Assembly (NCBI RefSeq): GCF_011058315.1
Contig: NZ_CP049298.1
Coordinates: 2,728,001-2,792,000, forward strand
Length of the DNA: 64,000 nt
Direction: 5' to 3'
Origin: Chryseobacterium sp. POL2
GTDB taxonomy: Bacteria > Bacteroidota > Bacteroidia > Flavobacteriales > Weeksellaceae
Made by a program: the position numbers and the translations under genes
Part shown: in pieces, positions 8,290 to 15,835 of the stretch
How the letters are laid out: each line of letters begins with the position of its first letter
Numbering within the stretch: position 1 is the first letter of the stretch
Notes under the pieces: generated by a model
Database searches by the model: none
Told to the model about the DNA's origin: nothing
Seen by the model: only the letters and a program-made list of their open reading frames with translations

Positions 8290-8729
8290 GTTTTACTATC
8301 CATTACAATCGTTACAGGACCGTCGTTGATTAAAGAAACTTTCATGTCTGCGCCGAAGATTCCACTTTCTATTTTTAAAGATGATTTTTTGAGTTCAGCC
8401 TTAAAATACTCAAATAATGGAATGGCCTGGTCGGGTTTTGCAGCTTTAATGAAAGAAGGACGATTCCCTTTTTTGTAATCCGCAATCAATGTAAATTGGC
8501 TGATGCAAAGGATTTCGCCACCAATATCTTTTATGGATAAATTCAGCTTTCCTTCCTCATCACCAAAAACTCTCAGGTCCAGTATTTTTTTTACTAGCCA
8601 ATTGGCATCTTCCTGATTGTCGCTTTCGTCAATACCAATTAGAAGCATAAAGCCTTTTCCAATTTCACCAACAATAACATTATCTACTTTTACCGAAGAT
8701 TCGGAGACACGCTGAATAACAACTTTCAT
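8280..8729 (-). CDS. dtd: D-aminoacyl-tRNA deacylase
   Basis: Removes D-amino acids mistakenly attached to tRNA. The 149-residue protein starts with MKVVIQRVSESSVKVD, has the signature SQFTL (residues 80-84) and the C-terminal cross-subunit motif NDGPVTI (conserved Gly-Pro). Length is typical of DTD (about 145-150). A lipoprotein gene ends 9 bp upstream on the same strand. The 3' end shares a bidirectional terminator with the convergent SIMPL gene. Confidence 0.95.
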   Translation of the reverse strand: MKVVIQRVSESSVKVDNVIVGEIGKGFMLLIGIDESDNQEDANWLVKKILDLRVFGDEEGKLNLSIKDIGGEILCISQFTLIADYKKGNRPSFIKAAKPDQAIPLFEYFKAELKKSSLKIESGIFGADMKVSLINDGPVTIVMDSKTKS

Positions 8730-8738
8730 TTTTAAAAT

Positions 8739-9197
8739 TTAATAATACACAGAAATAGTTCCCGATGCAGCATCGTATGCAAATGGATACGTTTTTGGCG
8801 GAAGCCCTTTTGAGGTTTCATTAATCGGAGTTCCGTTCATCATCCATTCAGCACCATCTTTTGGACAAACTATCGTCGTATTGTCTTTTACATAAAGTAT
8901 TGTTTTGTCGGTGTCTGGACAGATGTGTGGTGCGTTACGATCAAAAATTTTAAAACCAGAATTGGTGTTTACGATGATAAGTCCATGCGTGCCAGAGCCG
9001 GCCTGGTCAACATACACCCAACCGCCCTGATAGTTCAAAGCATGGTACAATGGTGTGTTGATATTGATGCTTACATTGATTTGTACTTGTGGGAAACAAG
9101 AAACGGTTTCGGCACGTTCACTACAGGAGTTGATAATGAATAAATTACTGAAAACCAGAAAAATAATTGGCCCAAAATGCTTCAATCTCATTTTCAT
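8739..9197 (-). CDS. Lipoprotein with a degenerate Rieske-like domain
   Basis: A 152-residue protein with a lipoprotein signal (lipobox IINSC, Cys25). The rest resembles the small Rieske [2Fe-2S] lipoproteins common in this group, but two of four cluster ligands are missing. Where C-x-H is expected there is A89-P90-H91, and where C-x-x-H is expected there is C111-P112-K113-D114. It is therefore unlikely to bind a normal Rieske cluster. Domain assignment rests on the loop pattern, the GAEW stretch after the second loop and the C-terminal PPKTYPFAYD strand. The ATG at 9191 (third residue) is an alternative start. It precedes dtd by 9 bp. Confidence 0.6.
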   Translation of the reverse strand: MKMRLKHFGPIIFLVFSNLFIINSCSERAETVSCFPQVQINVSININTPLYHALNYQGGWVYVDQAGSGTHGLIIVNTNSGFKIFDRNAPHICPDTDKTILYVKDNTTIVCPKDGAEWMMNGTPINETSKGLPPKTYPFAYDAASGTISVYY

Positions 9198-9212
9198 ATC
9201 AAAATTAATTTA

Positions 9213-9220
9213 TATATTTG
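9213..9220 (+). promoter_or_regulatory. -7 box for the greA-HIT operon
   Basis: TATATTTG, matching TAnnTTTG, about 80 bp upstream of greA. A divergent minus-strand TAATTTTG at 9207-9200 would serve the lipoprotein gene, so the two promoters nearly overlap. Confidence 0.4.
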
Positions 9221-9301
9221 TCAAAACGATTCAACACAGCAAAAATTATATCCGGCAAAGGTCGGATAATTTTTTTATATCAACGTTAAAAAATTATTGA
9301 C

Positions 9302-9769
9302 ATGAATTACGTGACTAAAGAGGGGTTAGATAAAATGAAAACCGAGCTAGAACGATTGGAATCTATCGAAAGACCGAAAGTGACGCAACAGATTGCAGAA
9401 GCGAGAGATAAAGGTGACCTTTCTGAAAATGCAGAATACGATGCTGCTAAAGAAGCGCAAGGTCTTTTAGAAATGAGAATTTCTAAACTGAAAGATGCTA
9501 TCTCTGGTTCAAAAATTATTGATGAAAGTTTATTAGATATCTCGAAAGTTTCCATTCTTACAACAGTTAGATTGAAAAATCATGCTACGAAAGCAGAACA
9601 AAAATTCACGCTTGTGCCTGATAATGAAAGTGATTTGAAATCAGGGAAAATATCTGTTAATACTCCAATCGCAAAAGGTCTGCTAGGGAAAATCGTGGGT
9701 GATGTTGCAGAAATTGTATTGCCAAATGGTAATAAGTTAACTTTTGAAGTTTTGGAAATTAGTCTGTAA
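9302..9769 (+). CDS. greA: Transcription elongation factor GreA
   Basis: Binds the secondary channel of RNA polymerase and stimulates cleavage of backtracked RNA. The 155-residue protein has an N-terminal coiled coil with the catalytic acidic tip in GDLSENAEYDAAKEAQ, then the FKBP-like C-terminal domain ending GNKLTFEVLEISL, with TPIAKGLLGK just before. Length fits (about 157). The first codons MNYVTKEGLDKMKTELERLE are canonical. A HIT-family gene follows 28 bp downstream, a pairing I recall from other Flavobacteriia. Confidence 0.95.
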   Translation: MNYVTKEGLDKMKTELERLESIERPKVTQQIAEARDKGDLSENAEYDAAKEAQGLLEMRISKLKDAISGSKIIDESLLDISKVSILTTVRLKNHATKAEQKFTLVPDNESDLKSGKISVNTPIAKGLLGKIVGDVAEIVLPNGNKLTFEVLEISL

Positions 9770-9797
9770 ATTTGCAAAAGATTTAATTTTTAAAATA

Positions 9798-10187
9798 ATG
9801 AGTTCTATTTTCACAAAAATCATCAACGGAGAAATCCCAAGCTACAAAATAACCGAGGATGACAACTTCATTGCCTTCCTAGATGTTATGCCTTTGGTGA
9901 AAGGTCATACTTTGGTAATTCCAAAAAAGGAAGTCGATTTGATATTTGATTTAGAATCTGAAGATTTTAAAAATCTTTGGGGCTTTGCCCAGCAGGTTGC
10001 AAAAAAAATTGAAAAGGCAATTCCTTGCAAAAGAGTCGGCGTTGCCGTGGTGGGATTAGAAGTTCCACACGCGCACATCCACTTGGTGCCGCTTAATGCT
10101 ATGCAAGATCTTAATTTTGGGAATGAAAGGCTTAAGCTAAATCCTGAAGAATATCAAGCAATTCAAGAAGCTATTACAAACGCATAA
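9798..10187 (+). CDS. HIT family nucleotide hydrolase
   Basis: A 129-residue cytoplasmic protein of the histidine triad superfamily (HINT type), which hydrolyses nucleoside phosphoramidates and adenylated compounds. It begins MSSIFTKIINGEIPSYKI and carries the triad PHAHIHLVPL near residue 95. The frame is open 18 codons further upstream, but the ATG at 9798 gives the standard family start, and the extension would overlap the greA end. It ends with a strong terminator hairpin. Confidence 0.92.
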   Translation: MSSIFTKIINGEIPSYKITEDDNFIAFLDVMPLVKGHTLVIPKKEVDLIFDLESEDFKNLWGFAQQVAKKIEKAIPCKRVGVAVVGLEVPHAHIHLVPLNAMQDLNFGNERLKLNPEEYQAIQEAITNA

Positions 10188-10190
10188 TTT

Positions 10191-10215
10191 AAAAGAAGCA
10201 ACTGCTTCTTTTTTT
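10191..10215 (+). terminator. Terminator of the greA-HIT operon
   Basis: AAAAGAAGC (10191-10199), 4-nt loop, GCTTCTTTT (10204-10212) followed by more T. Confidence 0.85.
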
Positions 10216-10249
10216 ATCATTATAAAAGAAAAACGTACAGAATTATTAT

Positions 10250-11416
10250 ATGAATCCGAACCAATGTTCTTTCTGTGGAAGAAAAAGAAATGAAGTACAA
10301 ACCCTAATATCTGGGCAGAATGGTTTTATCTGCGAAAACTGTATCGAACAGGCACATGCTATTGTTAAAGATAGTATGAAAGCTAATGGCGATGCTGGAT
10401 TTACTATGGAAGAATTGTCAAAGCCCAAGCAGATTAAAGAATTTTTGGACGAGTATATTATTGGTCAAGATCAAGCTAAAAAACAATTGTCAATCGCGGT
10501 TTATAACCATTATAAAAGACTACTTCACAAACAAGATGAAAATCGCGAAGTAGAAATTGAAAAATCAAATATCCTGATGGTTGGTGAGACTGGGACGGGT
10601 AAAACCTTGTTGGCAAAAACAATTGCAAAACAGCTTAATGTTCCTTTTTGTATCGTAGATGCAACGATATTGACAGAAGCAGGCTATGTAGGAGAAGATG
10701 TGGAAAGTATCCTGTCCAGACTTTTGATGGTGTCCGATTATGATGTTGAAAAAGCAGAAAGAGGTATCGTCTTTATTGACGAAATTGATAAAATCGCCCG
10801 TAAGTCTGATAATCCCAGCATTACAAGAGATGTTTCTGGAGAAGGCGTTCAGCAAGGTTTGTTAAAACTTTTGGAAGGAAGTGTTGTTAATGTGCCACCG
10901 CAAGGCGGAAGAAAACATCCTGATCAAAAATATATTCAGGTTAATACACAGAATATTTTGTTTATCGCGGGAGGTGCTTTTGATGGTATTAAAGAAATCA
11001 TCGAAAGACGTCTTAACAAGCAAGCGATCGGTTTCAGCGCAGAGAAGCTTAATAATACCGAGGATGACGAATATATTTTGAGCCAAATCAATGCGATCGA
11101 TTTAAAATCATTTGGACTAATCCCCGAACTTTTGGGACGATTTCCTATTATTACCTATCTTGAGAGTTTGACGAAAGAAACTTTGGTGAGAATTATGAAA
11201 GAACCAAAAAACTCTATTATTAATCAATTTGTAGAATTGTTTAAGATGGATGGTGTTAAGCTAAGTTTTACAGATGAGGCTATTGAAAAAATAGTTGATG
11301 ATACCGTAGAAAAGGGACTTGGCGCTAGAGGACTTCGTGGTACAACGGAAAAAGTTTTAGAAGATTATATGTATGATATTGGTAATGTGGAAGAAATTGT
11401 AATTAATAAGATCTAA
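10250..11416 (+). CDS. clpX: ATP-dependent Clp protease ATP-binding subunit ClpX
   Basis: AAA+ unfoldase that feeds tagged proteins to ClpP. The 388-residue protein has the N-terminal zinc-binding domain with Cys6, Cys9, Cys28 and Cys31, Walker A GETGTGKT (112-119), the pore loop GYVGED, Walker B GIVFIDEIDKI, sensor region LLGRFPI and the C-terminal GLGARGLR motif. It is slightly shorter than E. coli ClpX (424) because of a compact linker and C-terminus. clpP is not adjacent in this window; the gene stands alone after the greA-HIT terminator. Confidence 0.96.
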   Translation: MNPNQCSFCGRKRNEVQTLISGQNGFICENCIEQAHAIVKDSMKANGDAGFTMEELSKPKQIKEFLDEYIIGQDQAKKQLSIAVYNHYKRLLHKQDENREVEIEKSNILMVGETGTGKTLLAKTIAKQLNVPFCIVDATILTEAGYVGEDVESILSRLLMVSDYDVEKAERGIVFIDEIDKIARKSDNPSITRDVSGEGVQQGLLKLLEGSVVNVPPQGGRKHPDQKYIQVNTQNILFIAGGAFDGIKEIIERRLNKQAIGFSAEKLNNTEDDEYILSQINAIDLKSFGLIPELLGRFPIITYLESLTKETLVRIMKEPKNSIINQFVELFKMDGVKLSFTDEAIEKIVDDTVEKGLGARGLRGTTEKVLEDYMYDIGNVEEIVINKI

Positions 11417-11511
11417 ACTAAAGTATGTTTGAAAATGAATTAAAATATTCTTAAAAATGAATTAAGTATTGATTTTTAAGGATATGATTTCATATTTTCA
11501 AAAAAAAGGCA

Positions 11512-11519
11512 TAGTTTTG
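11512..11519 (+). promoter_or_regulatory. -7 box upstream of the T9SS cargo gene
   Basis: TAGTTTTG, matching TAnnTTTG, 36 nt before the ATG at 11556. Confidence 0.4.
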
Positions 11520-11555
11520 CAATTGACAAAAACACATAACACAATTTTGTAAATC

Positions 11556-13535
11556 ATGAGAAAAACTTTATTAATTTTAGGAACTATTGTTATTTTTGCA
11601 CAAGTTCATGCTCAAGATAATTTCACATATATTGGAGATAAAGCTTATTTTAAAGTAAGTGAAGGTGCATTAGTGTATAGCAAAGATCTTAGTATGCGTA
11701 CGGTTGGCTCTGGTGTTCTCGATGTTTCTGGCGATGTTATGATTGATGGAGGAGTCAATAATACTTTCGAGACAGTCAATACCAACGGAAGTGCCAAGAG
11801 TAATGGAGGGAATATAATTCTGAGAATGAATAATGCTTCCAACAATACTTATGGGCAGTTGTATATTGAAGGTTTTAACCAAAATAATATAACAGGTATA
11901 GTAGATAAAGAGTATCGTGAGAGAAAACATGGTACTTATCAACAATTATCATTGCCATTTTATGGGAAAATTTTATCGACACTAAATACTGAATTTGGAA
12001 AACCTTTTTCCGATGTAAGATGGTCAAAAAATGAAATCCTAAAATGGAATAACCCAAAACCAAGATTCGATATTTTTTCAGTAAATCAACAAACTTTAAC
12101 TGGATTAGAATATATTGCATTAGGCTCAGGAAATTTTGACGCATCGAGTAATCCAATTGTAGGAATTCAGAATCCAAATGTTGCGACTAACGCAACAGTG
12201 CCTAACTATACAAATGGCGTCTATATTGTAAGAGGGAAACCTATCGCCGATACACAAAGCAAGACTGCAAGGCTGTATGGCGCAGGACTTGGTATTGATT
12301 ATGGAACCAGCGGACAGGTTAGAAATTTACATGGAGAAACTTATAATTCTTATCTTCAGGATAATTTTGATGCCTCTGTAACCAATCCATGGTTACAAGC
12401 CAACTTCGGTAAAAATCTTTATCAATATGGAAACCCATATTTAACCAATTTAGATCTAAGTCAAATAGGAATTGTAGAATCGGCTACTATAGGAGATGGA
12501 AATGCTATTCCAAACATACAAGGTATTAGATTCGATCCAGGAGAAGTTACTTCAGATAGCGATGGTGCAACTTATTCTACTAACGCAAGATATATTACCT
12601 ATGCTGGAGGGGTTCCTGTAGCGGATGTTAATAATGCTATTATTAAACCAATGCAAACCTTTGTAGTAAAGTTGGCAAATAGTGTGGATAATGCGTCTTA
12701 TAATTTGAATTTTAAAACCCTAAGACGTTTTAAATACACAGCCCGCGCAGCAAATGTCAATTATGACGTTACCGCAAATAGAGGAGCTTCCGCAACGACT
12801 GTTAAGCAACTTGGTGTTATTGCTTTAGATGCTAACGGGAAAGAATTGTCAAGAACCTATTACGTTGTCTATGCAGATGCTAAGACAGGTATGTTGGATT
12901 TAAACCAAGTGAGTTCGCAGGTAACAGCAGGGCCTATAGATATTATTGGTACCTATGAGGAAAAGCCAGACGGAGGTATGGATACTAATTTGTCCGACAA
13001 ATATTGGCTGTATGTTAACGAAGCTAACGAAACTAACTTTGCTGGAAAGCCAATTGTAATGGAGCTGTATAGCAATGATATTAAATCATTAAAATTCGAA
13101 ATTCTAGAAGATGCCGAAATGATTGATGATAACCAAAGTTTATTATCATCAGGTAAAGCTTTTTATATCCGTAAAAGTGATTCTTCGGAATTGGTAAGTA
13201 TTTCTCAAGGGAAAATATTAGATATAACAGGAGATCAGTTTAATCTTTATTATGATAAACCTAATGATGCTACTTTAGGAAATGATGAGGCTAAAATGTC
13301 TAGATCTAAGATTGCATACAATCCGAATATTGATGAATACGTTTTACTTTTTGATCCAAAATGGAATGAAGCAGACGTTAAGGTGTATGACATAAGTGGC
13401 AAATTGATATTATCAAAAAATAGAGTTTCAACAAAAAAAGATTTGATATTAGATATCCAGAAGTTCAACGGAACCTATGTTGTAACTGCAACATCTGAAA
13501 AAGGTGAAGTATTTAATGGTAAAATTATAAGATAA
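11556..13535 (+). CDS. Large secreted protein with T9SS type A C-terminal sorting domain
   Basis: A 659-residue protein with a signal peptide (MRKTLLILGTIVIFAQVHAQ) and no recognised catalytic domain. The final 70 or so residues, with ADVKVYDISGKLILSKNRVS and a terminal GEVFNGKIIR strand, match the T9SS type A sorting domain, so the protein should cross the outer membrane by T9SS and be attached to the surface. The middle is rich in Asn, Thr and Gly, as in beta-rich adhesin-like proteins. A small PID-CTERM-like gene starts 13 bp downstream and is probably co-transcribed. Confidence 0.8.
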   Translation: MRKTLLILGTIVIFAQVHAQDNFTYIGDKAYFKVSEGALVYSKDLSMRTVGSGVLDVSGDVMIDGGVNNTFETVNTNGSAKSNGGNIILRMNNASNNTYGQLYIEGFNQNNITGIVDKEYRERKHGTYQQLSLPFYGKILSTLNTEFGKPFSDVRWSKNEILKWNNPKPRFDIFSVNQQTLTGLEYIALGSGNFDASSNPIVGIQNPNVATNATVPNYTNGVYIVRGKPIADTQSKTARLYGAGLGIDYGTSGQVRNLHGETYNSYLQDNFDASVTNPWLQANFGKNLYQYGNPYLTNLDLSQIGIVESATIGDGNAIPNIQGIRFDPGEVTSDSDGATYSTNARYITYAGGVPVADVNNAIIKPMQTFVVKLANSVDNASYNLNFKTLRRFKYTARAANVNYDVTANRGASATTVKQLGVIALDANGKELSRTYYVVYADAKTGMLDLNQVSSQVTAGPIDIIGTYEEKPDGGMDTNLSDKYWLYVNEANETNFAGKPIVMELYSNDIKSLKFEILEDAEMIDDNQSLLSSGKAFYIRKSDSSELVSISQGKILDITGDQFNLYYDKPNDATLGNDEAKMSRSKIAYNPNIDEYVLLFDPKWNEADVKVYDISGKLILSKNRVSTKKDLILDIQKFNGTYVVTATSEKGEVFNGKIIR

Positions 13536-13548
13536 AACACAAACACAT

Positions 13549-13797
13549 ATGAAAAATTCTTTTTTTAAATATCTTGCTTTAGTACTTTTTTGTGCAAATC
13601 AGTTCGTTTTAGCGCAGATGGCGCCACCGGTGCCAGAATCCCGACCAGGTGCAGGAGGAGGTGGTGGAGCCGGAGGAGTTGGACCTGGTGGACAACCGAA
13701 AAACCCAATCGATATGTATGAATATGTTTTAGTAATTGCTGCAATTCTTTTGGTATTCTACTTCTATCAACGAAATAAGAAATTAAAATTATCTTAA
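13549..13797 (+). CDS. Small Gly-rich exported protein with PID-CTERM-like tail
   Basis: An 82-residue protein with three parts: a signal peptide ending at about LAQ (residue 23), a Pro/Gly-rich middle (residues 25-50 with a run of Gly), and a C-terminal tail with Pro53-Ile54-Asp55, a hydrophobic helix (about 57-73) and basic residues RNKKLK. That tail layout (short motif, transmembrane helix, positive end) is that of proteins cut and anchored by sortase- or exosortase-like enzymes, and it matches what I recall as the PID-CTERM signal of Bacteroidota. It lies 13 bp after a T9SS cargo gene and is followed by a terminator. Function unknown. Confidence 0.65.
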   Translation: MKNSFFKYLALVLFCANQFVLAQMAPPVPESRPGAGGGGGAGGVGPGGQPKNPIDMYEYVLVIAAILLVFYFYQRNKKLKLS

Positions 13798-13804
13798 TAT
13801 CATA

Positions 13805-13833
13805 AAAACTCACTTATTATTAAGTGAGTTTTT
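13805..13833 (+). terminator. Terminator after the PID-CTERM-like gene
   Basis: AAAACTCACTTA (13805-13816) pairs with TAAGTGAGTTTT (13821-13832) around a 4-nt loop. The promoter box of the next gene begins immediately after it. Confidence 0.88.
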
Positions 13834-13841
13834 TATATTTG
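13834..13841 (+). promoter_or_regulatory. -7 box for the TlpA-like gene, candidate leaderless start
   Basis: TATATTTG directly abuts the preceding terminator and ends 4 nt before the ATG at 13846, so transcription should begin at or next to the start codon. Confidence 0.5.
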
Positions 13842-13845
13842 TAAT

Positions 13846-15129
13846 ATGAGAAATATAGCGCTGGCTCTATGTATTTTAGGAGCTTCTACTGTGTCCGCAC
13901 AATTTAAGGTTAATGCTAATTTGCCTTCCAATTTTGAAGTTAATGATGCTTACTTATTCGGTTATGATGGTTCCAAAGATATTTTATTAGGAAAAGGAAG
14001 CATAAAAGGAACTGATCTGAAAATTTCCGTTCCCAAAGCGTATAAAGGAATGTTGCGTTTAGTGCTTTTTCCTTCCAATAATAGCATTCAGATGGCTTCG
14101 GAGAATAAAGACATCACGCTTAGTATTAATAAAGTTGAAAACAAAGCCATTAAAGATGTGAGCTTTTCCGATGAGGTTAACAAATATTTTGAATTTTCAC
14201 AAAATGGACAAAAGAAAAAAGAAGTCATTTATCCCGCACTTCTGCAAATAAAAGAATATTATACGCCTTCCGATACGTTTTATTCCGCATTAGAAAAAGA
14301 AATTCTGGCACTATCTTCTGCTGAAGCTTCGAGTAATAATTATCCCTTTATTAATTATTATAACGAAACTTCATCAAAGTATGTTAATAACCCGAATTAT
14401 AAATCAATCCCTTTACAAGAATACATTAATTTCTTTAACAATTCGGGAAGCTATTTAGAAACCTCGTCTTTGTTGAAGCCCGCACTTATTTCGTATCTTA
14501 ATGCTGCTGGTAAAGATAATGTGAATACAGATATAGAAAAGCTGTTAAAAGCTGTTAATATTGAAACACCAAGAGGTCAGACCATTTTGTCAGAATTAAT
14601 TGATATTTTTGATACGTATGAGATGCATGACCTTAAAGACAAATATTTCAAAGAAGCAAAAGACCTAAAATGTACAATTAATGACAGGCTAGCCGGAACC
14701 ATTAAAAGTATTGATGATGTCAAAATAGGATCTACATTTGCAAATGCTGATTTATATAATACTTATAATACAAAAGCTAAATCAATCTATGATGTAAAAG
14801 CCGACCACAAAGTTATTGTATTTTGGTCTTCCACTTGTTCACACTGTACAAGCGAGTTGCCTAGATTCATCGAGAAATATCCAACGATGAAAACCAAGAA
14901 AATCGAGATTATTGGTTTGTCGCTAGATGCCGATCTTAAGTCTTATGCGGATATGGCATCAAAATTTCCATGGATAAATGCATCAGAAGCCAAAGGTTGG
15001 TATAGCGACTATGCAAAAAAATATAATATCCACGCAACGCCAACTTACTTTATATTAGATAGTTCTAATAAGATAGTTGCGAAGCCTAATCATCTCAATG
15101 AAGTTTTTGATTATTTTAGTCTAAAATAA
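13846..15129 (+). CDS. Periplasmic TlpA-like thioredoxin-fold protein
   Basis: A 427-residue exported protein: signal peptide of about 18 residues (ending VSA), a beta-rich N-terminal domain resembling DUF4369-type regions of Bacteroidota thioredoxins, a helical middle, and a C-terminal thioredoxin fold with the redox pair in FWSSTCSHCTSELPRF (cysteines near 331 and 334) and the cis-Pro strand HATPTYFILD. It is likely a periplasmic disulfide reductase; its partner cannot be named. It has its own promoter, overlapping the upstream terminator, and is followed by a tRNA gene. It differs from the smaller thioredoxin-like protein at 1.0-1.5 kb. Confidence 0.82.
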   Translation: MRNIALALCILGASTVSAQFKVNANLPSNFEVNDAYLFGYDGSKDILLGKGSIKGTDLKISVPKAYKGMLRLVLFPSNNSIQMASENKDITLSINKVENKAIKDVSFSDEVNKYFEFSQNGQKKKEVIYPALLQIKEYYTPSDTFYSALEKEILALSSAEASSNNYPFINYYNETSSKYVNNPNYKSIPLQEYINFFNNSGSYLETSSLLKPALISYLNAAGKDNVNTDIEKLLKAVNIETPRGQTILSELIDIFDTYEMHDLKDKYFKEAKDLKCTINDRLAGTIKSIDDVKIGSTFANADLYNTYNTKAKSIYDVKADHKVIVFWSSTCSHCTSELPRFIEKYPTMKTKKIEIIGLSLDADLKSYADMASKFPWINASEAKGWYSDYAKKYNIHATPTYFILDSSNKIVAKPNHLNEVFDYFSLK

Positions 15130-15130
15130 T

Positions 15131-15161
15131 TTTGTGCAAGTGCAAATTTTTTCTATATTTG
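15131..15161 (+). promoter_or_regulatory. tRNA promoter (TTTG - N19 - TATATTTG)
   Basis: TTTG at 15131-15134, a 19-nt spacer and TATATTTG at 15154-15161: the best Bacteroidota promoter match in the window, 12 nt before the tRNA. Confidence 0.75.
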
Positions 15162-15173
15162 CACCACAAAATC

Positions 15174-15247
15174 GGCGAGGTAGCTCAGATGGTTAGAGCG
15201 CAGGATTCATAACCCTGAGGTCACGGGTTCAATTCCCGTCTTCGCTA
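15174..15247 (+). tRNA. tRNA with anticodon CAT (probably elongator Met)
   Basis: A cloverleaf of 74 nt can be drawn: acceptor GGCGAGG/CTTCGCT with G-U pairs at positions 1 and 6, D arm GCTC...GAGC, anticodon loop TTCATAA with CAT at 15208-15210, and T arm ACGGG-TTCAATT-CCCGT. CCA is not encoded (A then CAA follows). The anticodon stem CAGGA/CCCTG has an A-C mismatch next to the loop. CAT anticodons also occur in initiator tRNA and lysidine-modified tRNA-Ile; the acceptor looks like the elongator Met type of Bacteroidota, but tRNA-Ile2 is not excluded. Confidence 0.88.
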
Positions 15248-15249
15248 CA

Positions 15250-15282
15250 AAAGACACTTATTTGATAGGTGTCTTTTTTTTT
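15250..15282 (+). terminator. Terminator after the tRNA
   Basis: AAAGACAC pairs with GTGTCTTT across a loop that extends the stem with TTAT/ATAG, followed by a long T run. Confidence 0.85.
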
Positions 15283-15305
15283 GTCTTTAATTTTAAAATT
15301 AAGGC

Positions 15306-15337
15306 AAAAAAAACATCCTAATTTTAAAATTAGGATG
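15306..15337 (-). terminator. Terminator of the DUF3276 gene (24-nt perfect palindrome)
   Basis: CATCCTAATTTT and AAAATTAGGATG (15314-15337) form a perfect palindrome; on the minus strand an 8-nt T run follows. It is 24 bp past the stop of the gene at 15362. Confidence 0.75.
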
Positions 15338-15361
15338 CCTTTTGCTCTTTTCTTTTCATTC

Positions 15362-15697
15362 TTAAACTTCGTCGTCGGACTCTAAAGTATAAGATTTGGA
15401 TTTAAAATCTTTGTCATGCTTTTCAGAAATCACATCTTCACCTTTTTGATCGATGATGAAATCTGTTGACTCATTGAACATGTCTAAGAAGTTCTTAAAA
15501 TCTTCTTTGTAAAGATAGATTTTGTGCTTTTCAAAAGTTGCCTCTCCGTTTTCCCCGAAATTCTTTTTACTTTCAGTAATCGTAAGATAATAATCTCCAG
15601 CTTTTGTCTCGCGCACATCAAAGAAATAGGTTCTCCTACCTGCTTTCAATACTTTTGTGAAAATTTCATTTTCGTGGCGTTCCTTGTATTCACTCAT
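15362..15697 (-). CDS. DUF3276 (PUR-domain) family protein
   Basis: A 111-residue cytoplasmic protein. The central part, IFTKVLKAGRRTYFFDVRET followed by KAGDYYLTITESKK, is the DUF3276 pattern of Bacteroidota, related in fold to the eukaryotic Pur-alpha nucleic-acid-binding domain. The tail is acidic. Family members bind single-stranded nucleic acids in structural studies, but a cell role is not settled. It is a single gene with its own terminator, next to a tRNA on the other strand. Confidence 0.88.
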   Translation of the reverse strand: MSEYKERHENEIFTKVLKAGRRTYFFDVRETKAGDYYLTITESKKNFGENGEATFEKHKIYLYKEDFKNFLDMFNESTDFIIDQKGEDVISEKHDKDFKSKSYTLESDDEV

Positions 15698-15835
15698 TTG
15701 TACGATATTTTTGAAATCTGTGTAAACAAATATAATAGAATTCTGCCTAATCCAAAATTATTTTTGAATTATTTATAAAGAAAATTAAAAATTCATGTAT
15801 TTAATTCTGTTTTTTTGGAAAAATTAAGAGTCTTT

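Noticed and set aside
9055-9300. An 81-residue plus-strand ORF upstream of greA
   Set aside because: It runs antisense through the lipoprotein gene and the divergent promoter region, with no family likeness.
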